64,000 bases of DNA from Vibrio ruber DSM 16370 (GTDB lineage: Bacteria > Pseudomonadota > Gammaproteobacteria > Enterobacterales > Vibrionaceae), in assembly GCF_900163965.1 (NCBI RefSeq), contig NZ_FULE01000006.1:1-64000 (forward strand), given 5' to 3'. The notes beneath the pieces are model-generated. The model had not been told where the DNA came from and ran no database searches. It was given only the letters and a program-made list of their open reading frames with translations. Below are positions 63,592-64,000 of this stretch, in pieces. The position numbers and the translations under genes are program-made. Every line of letters starts with the position of its first letter. Position 1 is the stretch's first letter.

Positions 63592-64000
63592 ATGATCAAA
63601 ACCATCCGGAATACGCTATCTCTATGGTTGCTTCTCAGTAGCTGTCATGTGGCGTTAGCGAGTGTTTACACCTCTCCCACACTGGAAGAGGCCAACCTGC
63701 TTCTGGATATTTCCCCGAAGGAAGCACAGTCACTCACATCCGCTTACCTGACCAAAAGAACCTTATCGGATACGAACGAGAAAACTCCGTCGAAGATCAC
63801 CAGTGAAAGCTCAGATAATCTTATCCGCACGCCGAATTCGAGTGTTGAAGCCATGGAGATTCTGGCTCAGGCGCTCTTTCTCCAAGGATATTATGATGAA
63901 GCACTGCGTTATCTGAAAAGTGCCATTGCATTAACTCAAAAATACCAACTGCCTTATCTGGAAATCGAAGTGCGTCAGTTGGAAATCCGTCTGAACTGGT
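63592..64000 (+). CDS. Start of an exported TPR-containing protein (truncated by window)
   Basis: 136 codons are visible. Signal peptide 1-24 (TLSLWLLLSSCHVALA), then a helical region with a TPR-like pair (AMEILAQALFLQGYYDEALR, YLKSAIALTQKYQLPYLEIE). GGGAG lies 11 bases upstream. In V. cholerae I recall a GGDEF protein next to queF, so this may be a membrane diguanylate cyclase with a periplasmic TPR sensor; the catalytic part is not in the window. Confidence 0.75.
   Translation, partial: MIKTIRNTLSLWLLLSSCHVALASVYTSPTLEEANLLLDISPKEAQSLTSAYLTKRTLSDTNEKTPSKITSESSDNLIRTPNSSVEAMEILAQALFLQGYYDEALRYLKSAIALTQKYQLPYLEIEVRQLEIRLNW

Overview
The window is a stretch of core chromosome from a gammaproteobacterium of the genus Vibrio or a very close relative. 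The evidence is the adjacent toxR-toxS pair beside htpG, a HubP/FimV-type polar landmark protein with long acidic repeats, and a gene order (hubP-glnS-nagC-asnB ... rfaH-hemH-adk-htpG-toxRS ... ligA-zipA-cysZ-cysK-ptsHI-crr ... miaB-ybeZYX-lnt-leuS-lptE-holA ... mrdAB-rlpA-dacA ... lipBA-glyA ... gmhB-metNIQ ... syd-queF) that I recall from Vibrio cholerae chromosome I. No species-level call is possible from the sequence alone. No prophage, insertion sequence, integron, CRISPR array or rRNA gene was seen.

Layout. 1-4.4 kb: most of hubP (minus strand), running off the left edge. 4.7-11.8 kb: glnS, a 620-bp gap, nagC, asnB, rfaH and hemH. 12-16.5 kb: adk, htpG with a heat-shock promoter, and the divergent toxR-toxS operon. 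16.7-19.3 kb: an Rdx/SelW-like protein convergent with a translationally coupled four-gene operon of two DUF1538 membrane proteins, a PII-like protein and a CBS protein. 19.6-22.6 kb: two SDR-family genes, a short region with palindromes and a possible 21-residue membrane peptide, and ybbN/cnoX. 22.7-28.3 kb: a CueR-type regulator, ligA, zipA, cysZ and cysK. 28.5-31.3 kb: ptsH-ptsI-crr. 31.4-38.9 kb: ubiF, miaB, ybeZ, ybeY, corC, lnt and ybeL. 39-49.5 kb: leuS, lptE, holA, rsfS, rlmH, mrdA, mrdB, rlpA and dacA. 49.7-51.6 kb: a hybrid histidine kinase lying in what I remember as a conserved cell-wall/lipoate cluster. 52-57.4 kb: ybeD, lipB, lipA, a small lipoprotein, glyA, a YitT-like protein and two tRNA-Tyr genes. 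57.6-64 kb: gmhB, the MetJ-controlled metNIQ transporter, a DUF2310 protein, syd, queF and the start of a periplasmic TPR protein.

How the genes work together. Most are housekeeping: cell-envelope assembly (mrdAB, rlpA, dacA, lptE, lnt, zipA), sugar phosphotransfer (ptsHI-crr, nagC), sulfate/cysteine/methionine supply (cysZ, cysK, metNIQ), translation (leuS, glnS, rsfS, rlmH, ybeY, miaB, tRNA-Tyr) and lipoate/C1 metabolism (lipBA, glyA).

The least understood unit, and the best candidate for an undescribed system, is the DUF1538-DUF1538-PII-CBS operon at 17.0-19.3 kb. It looks like a two-subunit membrane transporter with two nucleotide-sensing regulators made in step with it. The next most interesting items are the two-level repeat array in hubP, the missing nagE/nagA between glnS and nagC, the inserted hybrid kinase, and several strong palindromes without an assigned regulator.
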